Below the pieces are notes generated by a model. That model saw nothing but the letters and a program-made list of their open reading frames with translations, had not been told where the DNA came from and did not search any database. Shown in pieces: positions 36,767-47,293 of a stretch of 64,000 nt of DNA. The position numbers and the translations under genes are program-made. The stretch comes from an uncultured Colwellia sp. (lineage in GTDB: Bacteria; Pseudomonadota; Gammaproteobacteria; Enterobacterales; Alteromonadaceae). Positions within the stretch are counted from its first letter, which is position 1; every line of letters begins with the position of its first letter. Location: assembly GCA_913058245.1 (NCBI GenBank), contig CAJXQJ010000001.1, forward strand, positions 1 through 64,000. The letters run 5' to 3'.

Positions 36767-37894
36767 ATGAATTTTAATGACTTATTACAAAAAATGGTGC
36801 AACAAGAAGCATCAGATATGTTTGTAACCGCGAAGCTTGCAGTTAGTGCAAAAATTAATGGTGAATTAACAGCTATTGATGATCACATTTTAACGCCAGA
36901 TGAAGCATTAGGCTTAGTACATGATGCTATGTCGGAAAAGCAAAAAGCTGAATTTGATCAAGATAAAGAATGTAACTTTGCGATTTCAATTGACGGTATA
37001 GGTCGCTTTCGTGTTTCAGCATTTTGGCAACGAGATATGGCGGGTATGGTAATCCGTCGTATTGTTACTGAAATACCAGAAGCCGATGATCTTGGCTTGC
37101 CGTCGGTATTAAAAGATGTGGTAATGTCAAAGCGTGGCTTAGTGTTGTTTGTTGGTGGTACAGGTACAGGTAAATCAACCTCGATGGCAGCACTGATTGG
37201 GTATCGAAATAAAAACTCACGTGGTCATATTTTAACCATTGAAGACCCCGTTGAGTTTGTTCACGAGCATGGTAAATGTATGGTAACCCAGCGAGAAGTT
37301 GGATTAGATACTGAAAGTTTTGACGCGGCATTAAAAAGCTCTTTACGCCAAGCTCCAGATGTTATTTTAATTGGTGAAATTCGAAACCAAGAAACCATGG
37401 AGCATGCTCTAAGCTTTGCGGAAACAGGGCATTTATGTATTGCGACACTACATGCCAATAATGCAAACCAAGCCATTGACCGTATTATGCATTTAGTTCC
37501 TGCTGAGCAGCATGGGAAGTTATTATTTGATTTAGCATTAAATCTTCGCGGTATTGTTGCACAACAGTTGATCCCAACGCGTGACGGCAATGGTCGTGTT
37601 GCTGCTATCGAGATTCTGCTTAATTCTCCGTATGTTGCTGAATTAGTAAAAAAAGGTGAAGTCGGCAGTATTAAAGAAGTTATGGAGAAATCAACGGACC
37701 AAGGGATGCAGACGTTTGATAAAGCCTTGTTTGATTTGTATCAGCAAGGTTTAATTAACTATGCAGATGCATTGCACCATGCTGATTCTCCAAATGACTT
37801 ACGTCTAATGATTAAACTACGTAGCAATGATCAAGGCGGTACGGGGTCATTAGCAGGAGTAACTATTGATGGTTTAGAGCCAACAGATCATTAA
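36767..37894 (+). CDS. pilU: PilU, PilT-like accessory pilus ATPase
   Basis: This 375-residue paralogue of PilT has Walker A GGTGTGKST, LTIEDPVEFVHEHGK, VILIGEIRNQETM and TGHLCIATLHANNA. Its longer C-terminus (with the MKLRSNDQG-like tail) and position directly after pilT mark PilU. It supports PilT-dependent retraction. Confidence 0.95.
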   Translation: MNFNDLLQKMVQQEASDMFVTAKLAVSAKINGELTAIDDHILTPDEALGLVHDAMSEKQKAEFDQDKECNFAISIDGIGRFRVSAFWQRDMAGMVIRRIVTEIPEADDLGLPSVLKDVVMSKRGLVLFVGGTGTGKSTSMAALIGYRNKNSRGHILTIEDPVEFVHEHGKCMVTQREVGLDTESFDAALKSSLRQAPDVILIGEIRNQETMEHALSFAETGHLCIATLHANNANQAIDRIMHLVPAEQHGKLLFDLALNLRGIVAQQLIPTRDGNGRVAAIEILLNSPYVAELVKKGEVGSIKEVMEKSTDQGMQTFDKALFDLYQQGLINYADALHHADSPNDLRLMIKLRSNDQGGTGSLAGVTIDGLEPTDH

Positions 37895-37928
37895 CTGAAT
37901 TTTGTGTTTTAAAAGCTTTAGGTAACCT

Positions 37929-37960
37929 AAAAAACATGCTGGTCTTGGCATGTTTTTTAT
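37929..37960 (+). terminator. Terminator after pilTU
   Basis: AAAAAACATGC (37929-37939) and GCATGTTTTTT (37948-37958) form an 11-bp stem with T-tract downstream of pilU. Confidence 0.9.
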
Positions 37961-38006
37961 CTGTATATTATTGAAACAGTAAAATATTAATATAAAAGGG
38001 CACTCA

Positions 38007-38552
38007 ATGTCGTTATTTATAAGGTTAATTATTTTCGTAATCAGTTTAGCTATCAGCCAATCTGTCATTGCCGGTGCTGATAAATTTGTATTAGGTCCGG
38101 TGATTAAAAGTTATGGTAAACATGCGGCTGTGCAGCAAGACTTAGTGTTGAATGAAACAGCAAAGTTAAAAGTTGCTTTCGATATTAGTGAGCAAAGTAA
38201 AGCTGGCGAAGTTAATCGGAAAATTGAAACATTAGCTCGTTTTATTAATATGCATGTTGCCAATGGTATTAAGCCTGAAAATATTCATTTAGCGTTGGTT
38301 GTACACGGTAAAGCAGGGTTTGATTTACTGAAAAATTCGCAGTACCAAGCTAAGTTTCAGCATGACAATGCTAACGCTGAATTGCTCAGGCAATTGATGC
38401 TTAATCAGGTTGAAGTTTATTTATGTGGCCAATCAGCTGCATACTATGATCTTGACAACGATATGCTATTACCAGGCGCTAAAATGGCACTGTCAGCGAT
38501 GACTGCTCATGCGGTTTTACACAATAATGGTTACCATTTGAATCCATTTTAA
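38007..38552 (+). CDS. DsrE-family periplasmic protein
   Basis: This 181-residue protein has a signal peptide (cleavage after VIAG near residue 23) and a DsrE/YchN-like domain: AKLKVAFDISEQSKAGEVNRKIETLARFINMHVANGIKPENIHLALVVHGKAGF, then VEVYLCGQSAAYY with a single conserved cysteine. DsrE-like proteins carry sulfur, but periplasmic members have no firm role. The gene converges on the AEC transporter gene (10 bases apart). Confidence 0.75.
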   Translation: MSLFIRLIIFVISLAISQSVIAGADKFVLGPVIKSYGKHAAVQQDLVLNETAKLKVAFDISEQSKAGEVNRKIETLARFINMHVANGIKPENIHLALVVHGKAGFDLLKNSQYQAKFQHDNANAELLRQLMLNQVEVYLCGQSAAYYDLDNDMLLPGAKMALSAMTAHAVLHNNGYHLNPF

Positions 38553-38562
38553 GTTGCATAAA

Positions 38563-39507
38563 TTACATAACTTGTGCTGGTACAAGATAATTTGTCAGCA
38601 ACCAGAGTAAAAACGGCAGTGTTATCATTGATAGTACTGTTGTTACTACAACAATACCTGCAACAGTCTCTTGGTGTTTGTTATGTTGCTTGGCAATTAA
38701 ATAGGAGTTAACGCCAGTAGGGCTAGCACTCAAAATTACTAGTGCAGCACTTACTATTGCTGGGAGTTGCATGACATGATAGCAAACAACAAATACCAGT
38801 AAGGGGAACAATACCAATTTTAAAATACTGGCTGATAATATGAACTTAATTTCGCTACGAATGTGATAAAACGCTAAAGATGCGCCAAGTAAAAATAGTG
38901 CTAGCGTGATAGCGGGACGCCCCAATAATAATAAACTATCATTGACAATATTTGGCAATGTTAAGCCAGCTAAATTAATCAAAAAACCGGTGATTATGGC
39001 AATTAAAAATGGATTATAAAAAGTTTGTTTAAGAAAGTTTCGCCAATTGAATTGTCCTGATTTCGACGCCAATATTCCGGTTAACCCAAACAATAAAGCG
39101 CTATGTAAACTTACAACGAGAAATATTGTTGGTAGAACATGCTCACCTAACACCATCAGCGCTACGGGCATGCCAACAATAACATTATTTGAGTAACTTG
39201 CAGCTAACCCATAAACAGCTGAGGCAGGCGGGTTACCACTAAGTTTTTGATGAAAATAAAAGTTACACAAATAGCCAATAGCAAAAATTATTAACACAGG
39301 TAAATAGAAGGCTGCATAAATAGAAACATCAATGTTGCTTAAATCAGCATTGGCAAGTTGTTGAAATAAAAATGCCGGTATTGCTAAGGTAAAAGTAAAC
39401 TTACTTAATGTTTCAATTTGGGGTTTACTGAATAGCTGTTTTTTTGCACTCAAATAGCCTACTAAACCCATTATAATTAACGGGCTAATAATCGTAATAA
39501 TACTCAT
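38563..39507 (-). CDS. AEC-family transporter
   Basis: This 314-residue protein has about ten membrane helices and the auxin-efflux-carrier/MdcF layout: an N-terminal five-helix half starting IISPLIIMGLVGYLSAKK, and a C-terminal half ending with SPTGVNSYLIAKQHNKHQETVAGIVVVTTVLSMITLPFLLWLL. Substrates of bacterial members are usually small organic acids; none can be assigned here. Confidence 0.85.
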   Translation of the reverse strand: MSIITIISPLIIMGLVGYLSAKKQLFSKPQIETLSKFTFTLAIPAFLFQQLANADLSNIDVSIYAAFYLPVLIIFAIGYLCNFYFHQKLSGNPPASAVYGLAASYSNNVIVGMPVALMVLGEHVLPTIFLVVSLHSALLFGLTGILASKSGQFNWRNFLKQTFYNPFLIAIITGFLINLAGLTLPNIVNDSLLLLGRPAITLALFLLGASLAFYHIRSEIKFILSASILKLVLFPLLVFVVCYHVMQLPAIVSAALVILSASPTGVNSYLIAKQHNKHQETVAGIVVVTTVLSMITLPFLLWLLTNYLVPAQVM

Positions 39508-39579
39508 AAAATCTTATTTTTACGTGATAAAGACAGATAGTTTCCTGCTTGAATTTTGCTATGGTTAGTGAGCAAATAT

Positions 39580-40020
39580 TTAACCGTACTGGCTTTCAAA
39601 ATAGCTTTCAATAATCAATTTTGCGGATTCAGCATCGATATTATCTTTCTTAAGATTACGATAACCGCCTTGAGAAAATAATGCTTCTTTTGCTGTTGCT
39701 GTGGTAAGCCTTTCATCTTGGAATTCAACTTTGACCCCAAAACGTCCTGAGACTCGATTGCCAAATTTCTTTGCGTCTAAGGTCAATTGTTGCTCGCTAC
39801 CGTCCATGTTCAATGGTAAACCTACAACAATAAAGTCAGGTTGCCACTCTTTGAGGAATTTGGCCATGCTTTCCCAATGTGGTATACCATCATTAGCTTT
39901 AACTGAACCTAAAGGTGATGCAGAGCCTGTAAGCTCTTGACCGACCGCTACGCCAATATATTTTTTTCCAAAATCAAACCCTAATACTGTGCGTTCGCCA
40001 ACCGGTGTTTTACTTGCCAT
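39580..40020 (-). CDS. yqgF: YqgF/RuvX-type RNase H-fold nuclease
   Basis: This 146-residue protein has the YqgF pattern: [56 protein letters not shown] and [15 protein letters not shown]. The acidic residues fit the RNase H-like active site. It is involved in 16S pre-rRNA processing. Its ATG overlaps the yqgE stop (TAATG). Confidence 0.94.
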   Translation of the reverse strand: MASKTPVGERTVLGFDFGKKYIGVAVGQELTGSASPLGSVKANDGIPHWESMAKFLKEWQPDFIVVGLPLNMDGSEQQLTLDAKKFGNRVSGRFGVKVEFQDERLTTATAKEALFSQGGYRNLKKDNIDAESAKLIIESYFESQYG

Positions 40021-40574
40021 TATGCGTGTCCAACCTCTTGAGATAAGTGTGCTATGTCGATTCCTAACATATCGGTTGCCTTTTTCCAGCGCTGTTCAAT
40101 TGGTGTATTAAATAATATTTCTTCATCAGCAGGTGTGATCAGCCAAGAGTTTTCCTTTATTTCTTCTTCTAATTGCCCAGGCCCCCAGCCGGCATAGCCA
40201 AGGGTGACCATATACTTTTCAGGTGCTTCTTCGGTGCCTAATGCCATTAGAATATCTTTAGAGGTGGTGATCATAACTTCATCACTTAACGCAAGAGAGC
40301 TTTTCCATCCTGATTGTGTACTATGCAAAACGAACCCGCGATCTTGTGAAACCGGGCCGCCAGTCAACACTTGTTGATCTAATTCTGGTACGTCAATTTT
40401 CTCTTCATCTATTTGGGTTAATAGCTCATTAAGGGATACATTAATCGGTAAGTTGATGATTAAGCCCATCGCCCCTTCGGCGTTATGTTCACAGATATAA
40501 GTAACGGTTTTATTAAAATAAGAGTCATCTAAACTTGGCATAGCGATTAATAATTGATTTTCTAAACTATTCAT
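40020..40574 (-). CDS. yqgE: YqgE/AlgH family protein
   Basis: This 184-residue protein has the UPF0301/AlgH pattern: [56 protein letters not shown] and [20 protein letters not shown]. The function is unclear. Its gene is always near yqgF and gshB, as here. AGGGG precedes the ATG. Confidence 0.93.
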   Translation of the reverse strand: MNSLENQLLIAMPSLDDSYFNKTVTYICEHNAEGAMGLIINLPINVSLNELLTQIDEEKIDVPELDQQVLTGGPVSQDRGFVLHSTQSGWKSSLALSDEVMITTSKDILMALGTEEAPEKYMVTLGYAGWGPGQLEEEIKENSWLITPADEEILFNTPIEQRWKKATDMLGIDIAHLSQEVGHA

Positions 40575-40636
40575 ATAATTCCCCTGTTAATAATAAAATG
40601 AAGTTGATTAGCGCTGTTTACACAGCGCATAAACTA

Positions 40637-41593
40637 CTAGTTTTTGCGGGTAATATTTTGTTCAATAGCATCCATTAACTTACCGCTAATGTTTATTGGG
40701 TATGCGGCTTCAATCTCTCGAATACAGGTTGGGCTAGTAACATTAATCTCAGTGACTTTATCACCAATAACATCAAGGCCAACAAAAAATAAGCCACGTT
40801 TTTTCAGTTCTGGTGCAATAGTTTCAGCAATAAATTTATCGCTAGCACTTAAAGGGCGGGCTTCACCTCGACCACCAGCGGCTAAATTGCCACGGGTTTC
40901 ACCTTGTGCAGGAATACGTGCCAAGCAATATGGCATAGGTTCACCGTTAACAATTAATATTCGTTTATCACCATCAACAATTTCAGGCATGTACTCTTGA
41001 ACCATAGCATATTGTGTGGAATGTGCGGTTAATGTTTCAAGAATAACACCGACATTAGGGTCGTTTTCACCAATGCGAAAAATTGATGAGCCACCCATAC
41101 CGTCAAGTGGTTTGATAATGATATCTTTATTCTCATTATGGAATTCACGTATTTTCTGGTTATTACGAGTAACTAATGTTTTTGGCGTTAGTTCAGGGAA
41201 CCATGCAGTAAAAAGTTTTTCATTACAATCACGTAAACTCTGTGGTTTATTAACGATTAACGTTCCTGCAATTTCGGCACGTTCTAACATATATGTTGCG
41301 TAAATAAATTCAGTATCAAATGGTGGATCTTTGCGCATCAACACTGCATCTAAATCAGCAACGTTAATGTCTTCTTGCTCATTTAATTCATACCAGTGTT
41401 CAGGATCATTAAATACTTTTACTTTTGCTGTGGTCGCACGACAAACACCTTGCTCTAAATAAAGATCTTGCATCTCCATGTAGTAAATTTCATAACCACG
41501 TGCTTGTGCTTCAAGCATCATTGCCATTGAAGAATCTTTTTTTACATTGACCTCTGAAATAGGGTCCATAACAACGCCAATTTTTATGCTCAT
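40637..41593 (-). CDS. gshB: Glutathione synthetase
   Basis: This 318-residue protein fits GshB: IGVVMDPISEVNVKKDSSMAMMLEAQARG at the start, LMRKDPPFD, NKPQSLRDCNEKLF and the ATP-grasp part IIKPLDGMGGSSIFRI, MVQEYMPEIVDGDKRILIVNGEPM, and VTSPTCIREIEA. It ligates gamma-glutamylcysteine with glycine. AGGA is ahead of the ATG. It lies 62 bases upstream of yqgE and forms the gshB-yqgE-yqgF operon. Confidence 0.95.
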   Translation of the reverse strand: MSIKIGVVMDPISEVNVKKDSSMAMMLEAQARGYEIYYMEMQDLYLEQGVCRATTAKVKVFNDPEHWYELNEQEDINVADLDAVLMRKDPPFDTEFIYATYMLERAEIAGTLIVNKPQSLRDCNEKLFTAWFPELTPKTLVTRNNQKIREFHNENKDIIIKPLDGMGGSSIFRIGENDPNVGVILETLTAHSTQYAMVQEYMPEIVDGDKRILIVNGEPMPYCLARIPAQGETRGNLAAGGRGEARPLSASDKFIAETIAPELKKRGLFFVGLDVIGDKVTEINVTSPTCIREIEAAYPINISGKLMDAIEQNITRKN

Positions 41594-41618
41594 GCTTTTT
41601 CCTATTGTTTACTTTGAG

Positions 41619-41634
41619 AAATACCTAGGTATTT
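41619..41634. repeat. 16-bp perfect palindrome upstream of gshB
   Basis: AAATACCTAGGTATTT reads the same on both strands. It lies 26 bases before the gshB start codon in the gap to rsmE, a good position for an operator. No regulator is suggested by name. Confidence 0.7.
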
Positions 41635-41689
41635 TAAGTGTTTATTCATCGCCAAAACATGCATTCTGGCGTGCTAGTTTAACGTTCAA

Positions 41690-42448
41690 CTAAGTTAAGT
41701 CACCGTAGCGGCATTGTAATACTGTGATTGCTGTTAATGCCGCTGTTTCTGTTCTCAAGACTCGTGGCCCTAACAAAACATCATGAAATCCAGCGTCATT
41801 CGCGCGTACTATTTCATTGTCACTTAAACCACCTTCAGGGCCAATTAATAAACGTACGCGCTGGTTTTCTATCGGTAAACTCATAATTGAGTGTTGGGCT
41901 TTCGGGTGTAAATTTAGTTTAAGTGCATTTGTTTCTTGTTTTAGCCAATCATCTAAATAAATAGCTTGTTCAACAATTGGGACCGTGCAACGACCACTTT
42001 GTTCACAAGCACTGATGACTATTTTTTGCCATTGCTCTCTTTTTTTCTCTAGTCGCTCGCCAGTGAGTTTTACACCGCAACGTTCCGTGAAAATTGGTGT
42101 AATGGTATTAACGCCAAGCTCAACGGATTTTTGCAAAGTGAAATCCATACGCTCACCGCGTGAAATACCTTGGCCTAGATGTATATTTAACGGTGATTCA
42201 TTATCGATTAAGTTTTTGCTTATGATTTCAATATCAGCACGTTTTTTAGCAACATTGCATAACTTTGCTTGGTATTCATAATAACCGGGCTGCTCGGCAT
42301 CATTTTCAATTTTACCGTTAAATAAGATAATAGCGTCGCCATCTTTTAGGCGCAGCACCCTTACCGTGTGGCCAAATGCATCTTCACTTAATGGTTGCGT
42401 TTGGCCAACACTAAATGTTTGTTCTTGGTAAATTCTTGGATTACGCAT
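41690..42448 (-). CDS. rsmE: 16S rRNA m3U1498 methyltransferase
   Basis: This 252-residue protein fits RsmE (SPOUT/PUA layout): MRNPRIYQEQ, GDAIILFNGK in the PUA part, LGQGISRGERMDFTLQKSVELGVNTITPIFTERCGVKL, and the knot RVRLLIGPEGGLSDNEI ... LGPRVLRTETAALTAITVLQ. It methylates U1498 of 16S rRNA. It lies upstream of gshB in the common gammaproteobacterial order. Confidence 0.95.
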   Translation of the reverse strand: MRNPRIYQEQTFSVGQTQPLSEDAFGHTVRVLRLKDGDAIILFNGKIENDAEQPGYYEYQAKLCNVAKKRADIEIISKNLIDNESPLNIHLGQGISRGERMDFTLQKSVELGVNTITPIFTERCGVKLTGERLEKKREQWQKIVISACEQSGRCTVPIVEQAIYLDDWLKQETNALKLNLHPKAQHSIMSLPIENQRVRLLIGPEGGLSDNEIVRANDAGFHDVLLGPRVLRTETAALTAITVLQCRYGDLT

Positions 42449-42852
42449 TAATAATTTCCATGGTTATACATTTTGCACAGGTAAAATATCATTTAGTTTT
42501 GCTCAACTAGCTATAAACTGTTGAGCCATGCCGTAGTTATAAGCCAGTAAATAAGGGCAACTTACCTAAATTTCAATTGTCTATAAGAAAAAATAGTCTT
42601 TAATTGATGTTTAAGGACAAAAGAAAATTTAGCATCATTACTCTATTAGATAATTAGTTGATTGCTCAGATACCGTGTGATGTAAAGATTTTATGGTGAG
42701 CTATTTTATTCTTACGCAGATAAATTGCATAAAATGTTGCTTAAATTACAAATGTTTACGATATTTAATTTAGTGTACTGTATTATAGTTTTAATTATAA
42801 AAATAAAGCTGAATTTTGGCTTACTTAGCTATACATTTAAAGGAGTTAGTTG
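42449..42852. other. 404-base intergenic region between rsmE and RND pump genes
   Basis: This AT-rich stretch lies between the divergent rsmE and RND adaptor genes. I see no credible gene, tRNA or repeat element. A short AT-rich inverted repeat (TATAGTTTTAATTATA, about 42783-42798) could lie in the pump promoter. There is no adjacent TetR-type regulator gene, unlike many acrAB loci. Confidence 0.5.
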
Positions 42853-44046
42853 ATGCCCATTCAACTGAATAATTTATTGAAGTTTTCACCATTACGTATT
42901 GTAAAACGTATTGCAATCCTTACCACATTATTAGCTGTATCAGCTTGCGGTCAAAAAGAGCAAATCGCTCAAAAAGCACCACCGCCAGCAGTGTCAACTT
43001 ATGTTGTTTCAATGGATAAAGTCGGTGATTACCGAGAATTTGTCGCACGTACTGTTGCATCAAAAGAAGTTGAATTAACAGCACGCGTTGAAGGTGAACT
43101 TGTTGAACGCTTATTTAAAGAAGGCGCCATCGTTGAAAAAGATCAAATTCTCCTAAAAATTGATCCAACCACCTACATTACCGCTTTAGAGTCGGCAAAA
43201 GCTGATTTAACTAGTAAAGTTGCTGGCGCACAGGGCGCTGCACGTGATTTGAAACGCGGTAAAGAAGTTGCGGGACAAGGATACATTTCGCAATCTGATT
43301 TAGATAAGTTAATCACTAATGATTCACAAGCAAAAGCAGCGGTTAATGTTGCTAAAGCCGCATTAGAGCAAGCTGAACTGAATTTAAGTTACACAACGAT
43401 TAGCGCACCATTTGCTGGGCACATAGGTAAAGTGAATTTTAGTGTTGGTAATATCGTAAGCCCTGCTAGTGGTTCTATCGCAACGTTAACGTCAACCAAT
43501 CCAATGTACGTGAGCTTTGGTGTCGAAGAAAGCGAATTTATTTCGTATTTGCAAGGCAAAAAAGCGAATAAAGGTGATGTAAAGGATGAATTAGACCTTA
43601 GTTTACGCCTACCTAATAACACCACGTATGCTGAAAAAGGCGAAATTATTTTTGCAGATACAAAAATAGAGCAGGGCATGGGCACAGTTGAGTTACGAGC
43701 AATTTTCCAAAATCCGGACGATATTATTCTACCAGGTTTATTTGTTACTCTAGTTGCAGAAAGTAAAGATAAAAAAGAAATGGCATTAATTCCACAAGCC
43801 TCTGTACAAGAAAACCAACAAGGTAAATTTGTTTTAGTTGTTGATGAGCAAAACAAAGTTGCACAACGAATTGTGACCTTAGGTCGTCGTATAAATGCAA
43901 TGTGGTTAGTTGAGTCTGGTTTGAAAGAAAATGAGCGAGTCATTATTGAAGGTTTACAAAAAGTGCGAAATGGTATTGAAGTAGGGCCAGTTGATAAACG
44001 TGTTGACCCTATAACGGGTGTTATTTCTGATTATTTGACACAGTAA
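42853..44046 (+). CDS. RND efflux periplasmic adaptor lipoprotein (AcrA/MexA type)
   Basis: This 397-residue protein starts at the ATG seven bases after AGGAG (an overlapping TTG one codon upstream is less likely). A basic leader and hydrophobic stretch end in a lipobox-like AVSAC (Cys32). Then come the lipoyl/barrel-sandwich halves ([59 protein letters not shown]) and a coiled-coil hairpin (about 110-170). It links the RND pump to an outer-membrane channel, whose gene is not in this window. Confidence 0.93.
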   Translation: MPIQLNNLLKFSPLRIVKRIAILTTLLAVSACGQKEQIAQKAPPPAVSTYVVSMDKVGDYREFVARTVASKEVELTARVEGELVERLFKEGAIVEKDQILLKIDPTTYITALESAKADLTSKVAGAQGAARDLKRGKEVAGQGYISQSDLDKLITNDSQAKAAVNVAKAALEQAELNLSYTTISAPFAGHIGKVNFSVGNIVSPASGSIATLTSTNPMYVSFGVEESEFISYLQGKKANKGDVKDELDLSLRLPNNTTYAEKGEIIFADTKIEQGMGTVELRAIFQNPDDIILPGLFVTLVAESKDKKEMALIPQASVQENQQGKFVLVVDEQNKVAQRIVTLGRRINAMWLVESGLKENERVIIEGLQKVRNGIEVGPVDKRVDPITGVISDYLTQ

Positions 44047-44056
44047 GGGGCAACTA

Positions 44057-47000
44057 ATGATAAGTAAAACCTTTATCAATAGACCTAAGTTTGCCTTTGT
44101 TATTTCAATACTGATTACACTGGCTGGCTTTATTGCAATGTTGTTATTGCCGGTTAATATGTACCCACAAATTACACCGCCACAAATAGAAATTACGGCC
44201 GTGTATCCTGGTGCTAGTGCGCAAGTGGTTGAAGAGTCGGTGATCCGACCCATTGAAGAGCAAGTTAATGGTGTAGAAGACATGCTCTATATCGAATCAA
44301 CTGCATCCAATAATGGTACCGCGACTATTACCGTATTTTTCAAAGTTGGTATTGATGGTGATATTGCACAAGTTAATGTGCAGAACCGAGTTGCACTTGC
44401 ACAAAGCTCATTACCAAGTGAGGTAACTAAACAAGGTGTTAGCGTAAAAACTAAATCTAGTGCGATGTTAATGGCAATTACGCTGTTTTCAGAACAAGAG
44501 AATATCGATCAGTTATTTTTAAGTAACTATGCAACAAACTACTTAACTGAGCCATTAGGTCGAATTCCAGGTGTTGCTGCAGCAAGTGTAATGGGTGAAA
44601 TGAGCTATAGCATGCGTGCTTGGTTAAACCCTGACCGTATGACATCTTTAGGTATCACTGTCGCTGAAGTACAACAAGCACTACAAGAGCAAAACTTAAT
44701 TGTTGCTGCTGGTAAATTAGGGGCCAGCCCAGCATTACCAAATCAACAATTTGAATATTCAATTCAGGCTAAAGGGCGCTTGAAAACTCCTGAAGAGTTT
44801 GGGCAAACTATTATTCGCTCTAATTCAAATAGCAAATTTATTCGCTTAGCTGATATTGCTCGTCTTGAACTAGGCTCTGAAAATTATGGTATACAAGCAC
44901 GGTTAAATGGCGCTGAAACAGCTTTCTTAGTTATTTATCAGTTACCAGATGCCAATGCAACTGAGGTTGCTGCACAAGTTAAATTAGCCATGGAAGAGTT
45001 ATCACAACGTTTTCCTGATGGTCTAGAATATGCGATTCCTTATGACACTACTGAGTTTATTGTTCGCTCTATAGAAGAAGTACAAGTAACCCTATATCAA
45101 GCTGTTGGTTTAGTTATTTTAGTAGTATTTCTATTCCTGCAAAATTGGCGGGCGACGATAATTCCCTCTATTGCAATTCCTGTATCCTTAATTGGTACTT
45201 TTGCTTTCATGCAATTGATGGGATATTCAATTAATACCATTACATTATTTGGTTTAGTTTTAGCTATTGGTATTGTGGTGGATGATGCCATTATCGTTAT
45301 TGAAAATGTTGAACGTATTCTGAAAGAAGAAGGCCTGCCAATTAAAGAGGCGGTGTCAAAAGCAATGGAGCAAGTATCAGGCCCTATCATTGCGACAACA
45401 TTAGTTTTGCTGGCGGTATTTGTACCTGTGGCATTTATGCCAGGTATAACAGGTGAACTTTACAAACAATTCTCGGTTACTATTTCTTTTGCGGTACTAA
45501 TATCCTCTATCAACGCTCTAACCTTAAGTCCTGCATTGTGTACGGTATTATTAAGTGCTGAAAAAATGAAACCGATAGGGTGGTTACTGCCGTTTGAACG
45601 CTTAATTGGGCGAGGAACGGTTGCATACACTTCTGGTGTGAATTTCTTATTAAAGAGAGCCGCACGTGTTGGTGTTCTTGTGTTAATTATGTTTGGTGCC
45701 ACTGCGTGGTTAACGAGTGAAGTGCCAACTGCATTTGTGCCAGGCGAAGATCAAGGCTATGTTTTTGTTGATGTTCAGTTACCTGATGCCGCATCAAGCA
45801 ATAGAACAGAAGCGTTATTAGCTAAAATCACACCCATTATTAAGCAAGACCCAGCGGTAACTGATGTCATTATGGTTTCGGGTACGTCACTGTTAGGTGG
45901 TGCAGGTTCAAATAATGCTCTTGGTATTATCATGTTAAAAGACTGGGAAGAGCGTACAACGCCGGAGTTAAAGTTACGTGCCATTATTGGTCGCTTAATG
46001 GGGCAGCTATGGGCAATGCCTGATGCGCAAATTATGATCTTTAACCCTCCGCCAATTCCTGGTTTAGGTAATAGCTCTGGTTTTGAGTTTAAATTACAAG
46101 ACAGTGAAGGCCGTAGTCCGGCAGATCTTGCACAGGTAATGAATGGCTTAATCTATGAGGCCAACCATCGCCCAGAGCTAAGTCGTGTATTTAGTACTTA
46201 TCGCGCTAATGTACCGCAATATTTCTTAGAAGTTGACCGTAATAAAGCCAAAGCACAAGGTGTAGCGTTATCAGATATTTTTGTTACCCTGCAGGCTCAA
46301 CTTGGCTCTATGTATGTTAATGACTTTAGCCAATTTGGTCGTACCTATAAAGTCACATTGCAGGCTGAGTCTGAATTTCGTAAGGACCCATCTGATTTAC
46401 GTCATTACTACGTGAAAAATAGTGCTGGTGAAATGGTGGCGTTAACCACGTTAGCTAAACTTGAGCCGATTCTTGGGCCAACAAGTATCACTCATTTTAA
46501 CCTTTATCGTAGTGCTGCTATTAGTGGTCAAGCTGCACCGGGCTATTCTTCTGGTCAAGCTATTGCTGCGATGGAAGAGTTAGCGGCTAAATTACCACAA
46601 GGTTATGTTTTTGAATGGTCTGGTCAGTCTAAACAAGAAATTGAAGCAGGCAACTTAGCACCAATATTATTTGGCCTAGCGATAATTTTTGTTTACCTAT
46701 TTTTAGTTGCACAATATGAGAGTTGGACCATACCATTCTCGGTTATTGCCGCAGTGCCATTAGCTATTTTTGGCGCTATGTTAACCTTATATACCGTTGG
46801 CATGGCTAACAATATTTATGCGCAAGTAGGGCTGATTCTCCTGATAGGTTTATCTACAAAAACGGCGATATTAATTGTTGAGTTTGCTATGGAACAAAGG
46901 GCTGCAGGTCATAGTATATTTGATGCTGCTTTAAATGCTGCACGCTTACGTTTTCGCGCAGTATTGATGACGGCCTTGTCATTCGTACTGGGTGTTTTAC

Positions 47001-47182
47001 CGTTAGTGTTTGCATCAGGCGCTGGTGCCGGTAGTCGTGTTTCACTCGGCTTGACCGTATTAGCTGGCATGGTGGCAGCAACTATATTTGGTACTTTGCT
47101 AGTTCCTTATTTTTATATGATTATTCAACGTATGCGTGAATATATTAAAGGTGAACCGGTAGCTGAAGTAAACAAAAGCTAA
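44057..47182 (+). CDS. RND multidrug efflux pump, inner-membrane permease (AcrB/MexB type)
   Basis: This 1041-residue protein is full length for HAE1 RND pumps. It begins with [18 protein letters not shown], and has the proton-relay Asp409-Asp410 in [16 protein letters not shown] in the fourth helix, [25 protein letters not shown] after it, and [14 protein letters not shown] in the C-terminal half. It exports drugs or other amphipathic compounds from the periplasm with proton motive force. It starts 10 bases after the adaptor gene. The specific substrate is unknown. Confidence 0.95.
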   Translation: MISKTFINRPKFAFVISILITLAGFIAMLLLPVNMYPQITPPQIEITAVYPGASAQVVEESVIRPIEEQVNGVEDMLYIESTASNNGTATITVFFKVGIDGDIAQVNVQNRVALAQSSLPSEVTKQGVSVKTKSSAMLMAITLFSEQENIDQLFLSNYATNYLTEPLGRIPGVAAASVMGEMSYSMRAWLNPDRMTSLGITVAEVQQALQEQNLIVAAGKLGASPALPNQQFEYSIQAKGRLKTPEEFGQTIIRSNSNSKFIRLADIARLELGSENYGIQARLNGAETAFLVIYQLPDANATEVAAQVKLAMEELSQRFPDGLEYAIPYDTTEFIVRSIEEVQVTLYQAVGLVILVVFLFLQNWRATIIPSIAIPVSLIGTFAFMQLMGYSINTITLFGLVLAIGIVVDDAIIVIENVERILKEEGLPIKEAVSKAMEQVSGPIIATTLVLLAVFVPVAFMPGITGELYKQFSVTISFAVLISSINALTLSPALCTVLLSAEKMKPIGWLLPFERLIGRGTVAYTSGVNFLLKRAARVGVLVLIMFGATAWLTSEVPTAFVPGEDQGYVFVDVQLPDAASSNRTEALLAKITPIIKQDPAVTDVIMVSGTSLLGGAGSNNALGIIMLKDWEERTTPELKLRAIIGRLMGQLWAMPDAQIMIFNPPPIPGLGNSSGFEFKLQDSEGRSPADLAQVMNGLIYEANHRPELSRVFSTYRANVPQYFLEVDRNKAKAQGVALSDIFVTLQAQLGSMYVNDFSQFGRTYKVTLQAESEFRKDPSDLRHYYVKNSAGEMVALTTLAKLEPILGPTSITHFNLYRSAAISGQAAPGYSSGQAIAAMEELAAKLPQGYVFEWSGQSKQEIEAGNLAPILFGLAIIFVYLFLVAQYESWTIPFSVIAAVPLAIFGAMLTLYTVGMANNIYAQVGLILLIGLSTKTAILIVEFAMEQRAAGHSIFDAALNAARLRFRAVLMTALSFVLGVLPLVFASGAGAGSRVSLGLTVLAGMVAATIFGTLLVPYFYMIIQRMREYIKGEPVAEVNKS

Positions 47183-47199
47183 GGATAGTTTTAGGAAAT

Positions 47200-47230
47200 A
47201 AAAAAGCCGCTCATTGAGCGGCTTTTTTAA
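47200..47230. terminator. Bidirectional terminator between RND pump and gcvT
   Basis: AAAAAAGCCGCTCA and TGAGCGGCTTTTTT are complementary arms between two convergent genes, with A- and T-tracts on both sides. Confidence 0.92.
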
Positions 47231-47293
47231 TGGCTTATTGGCAACTAACTAAGCCATTGGTTGGTAGTCATTATCACTATTTAGCCAAGAAAC

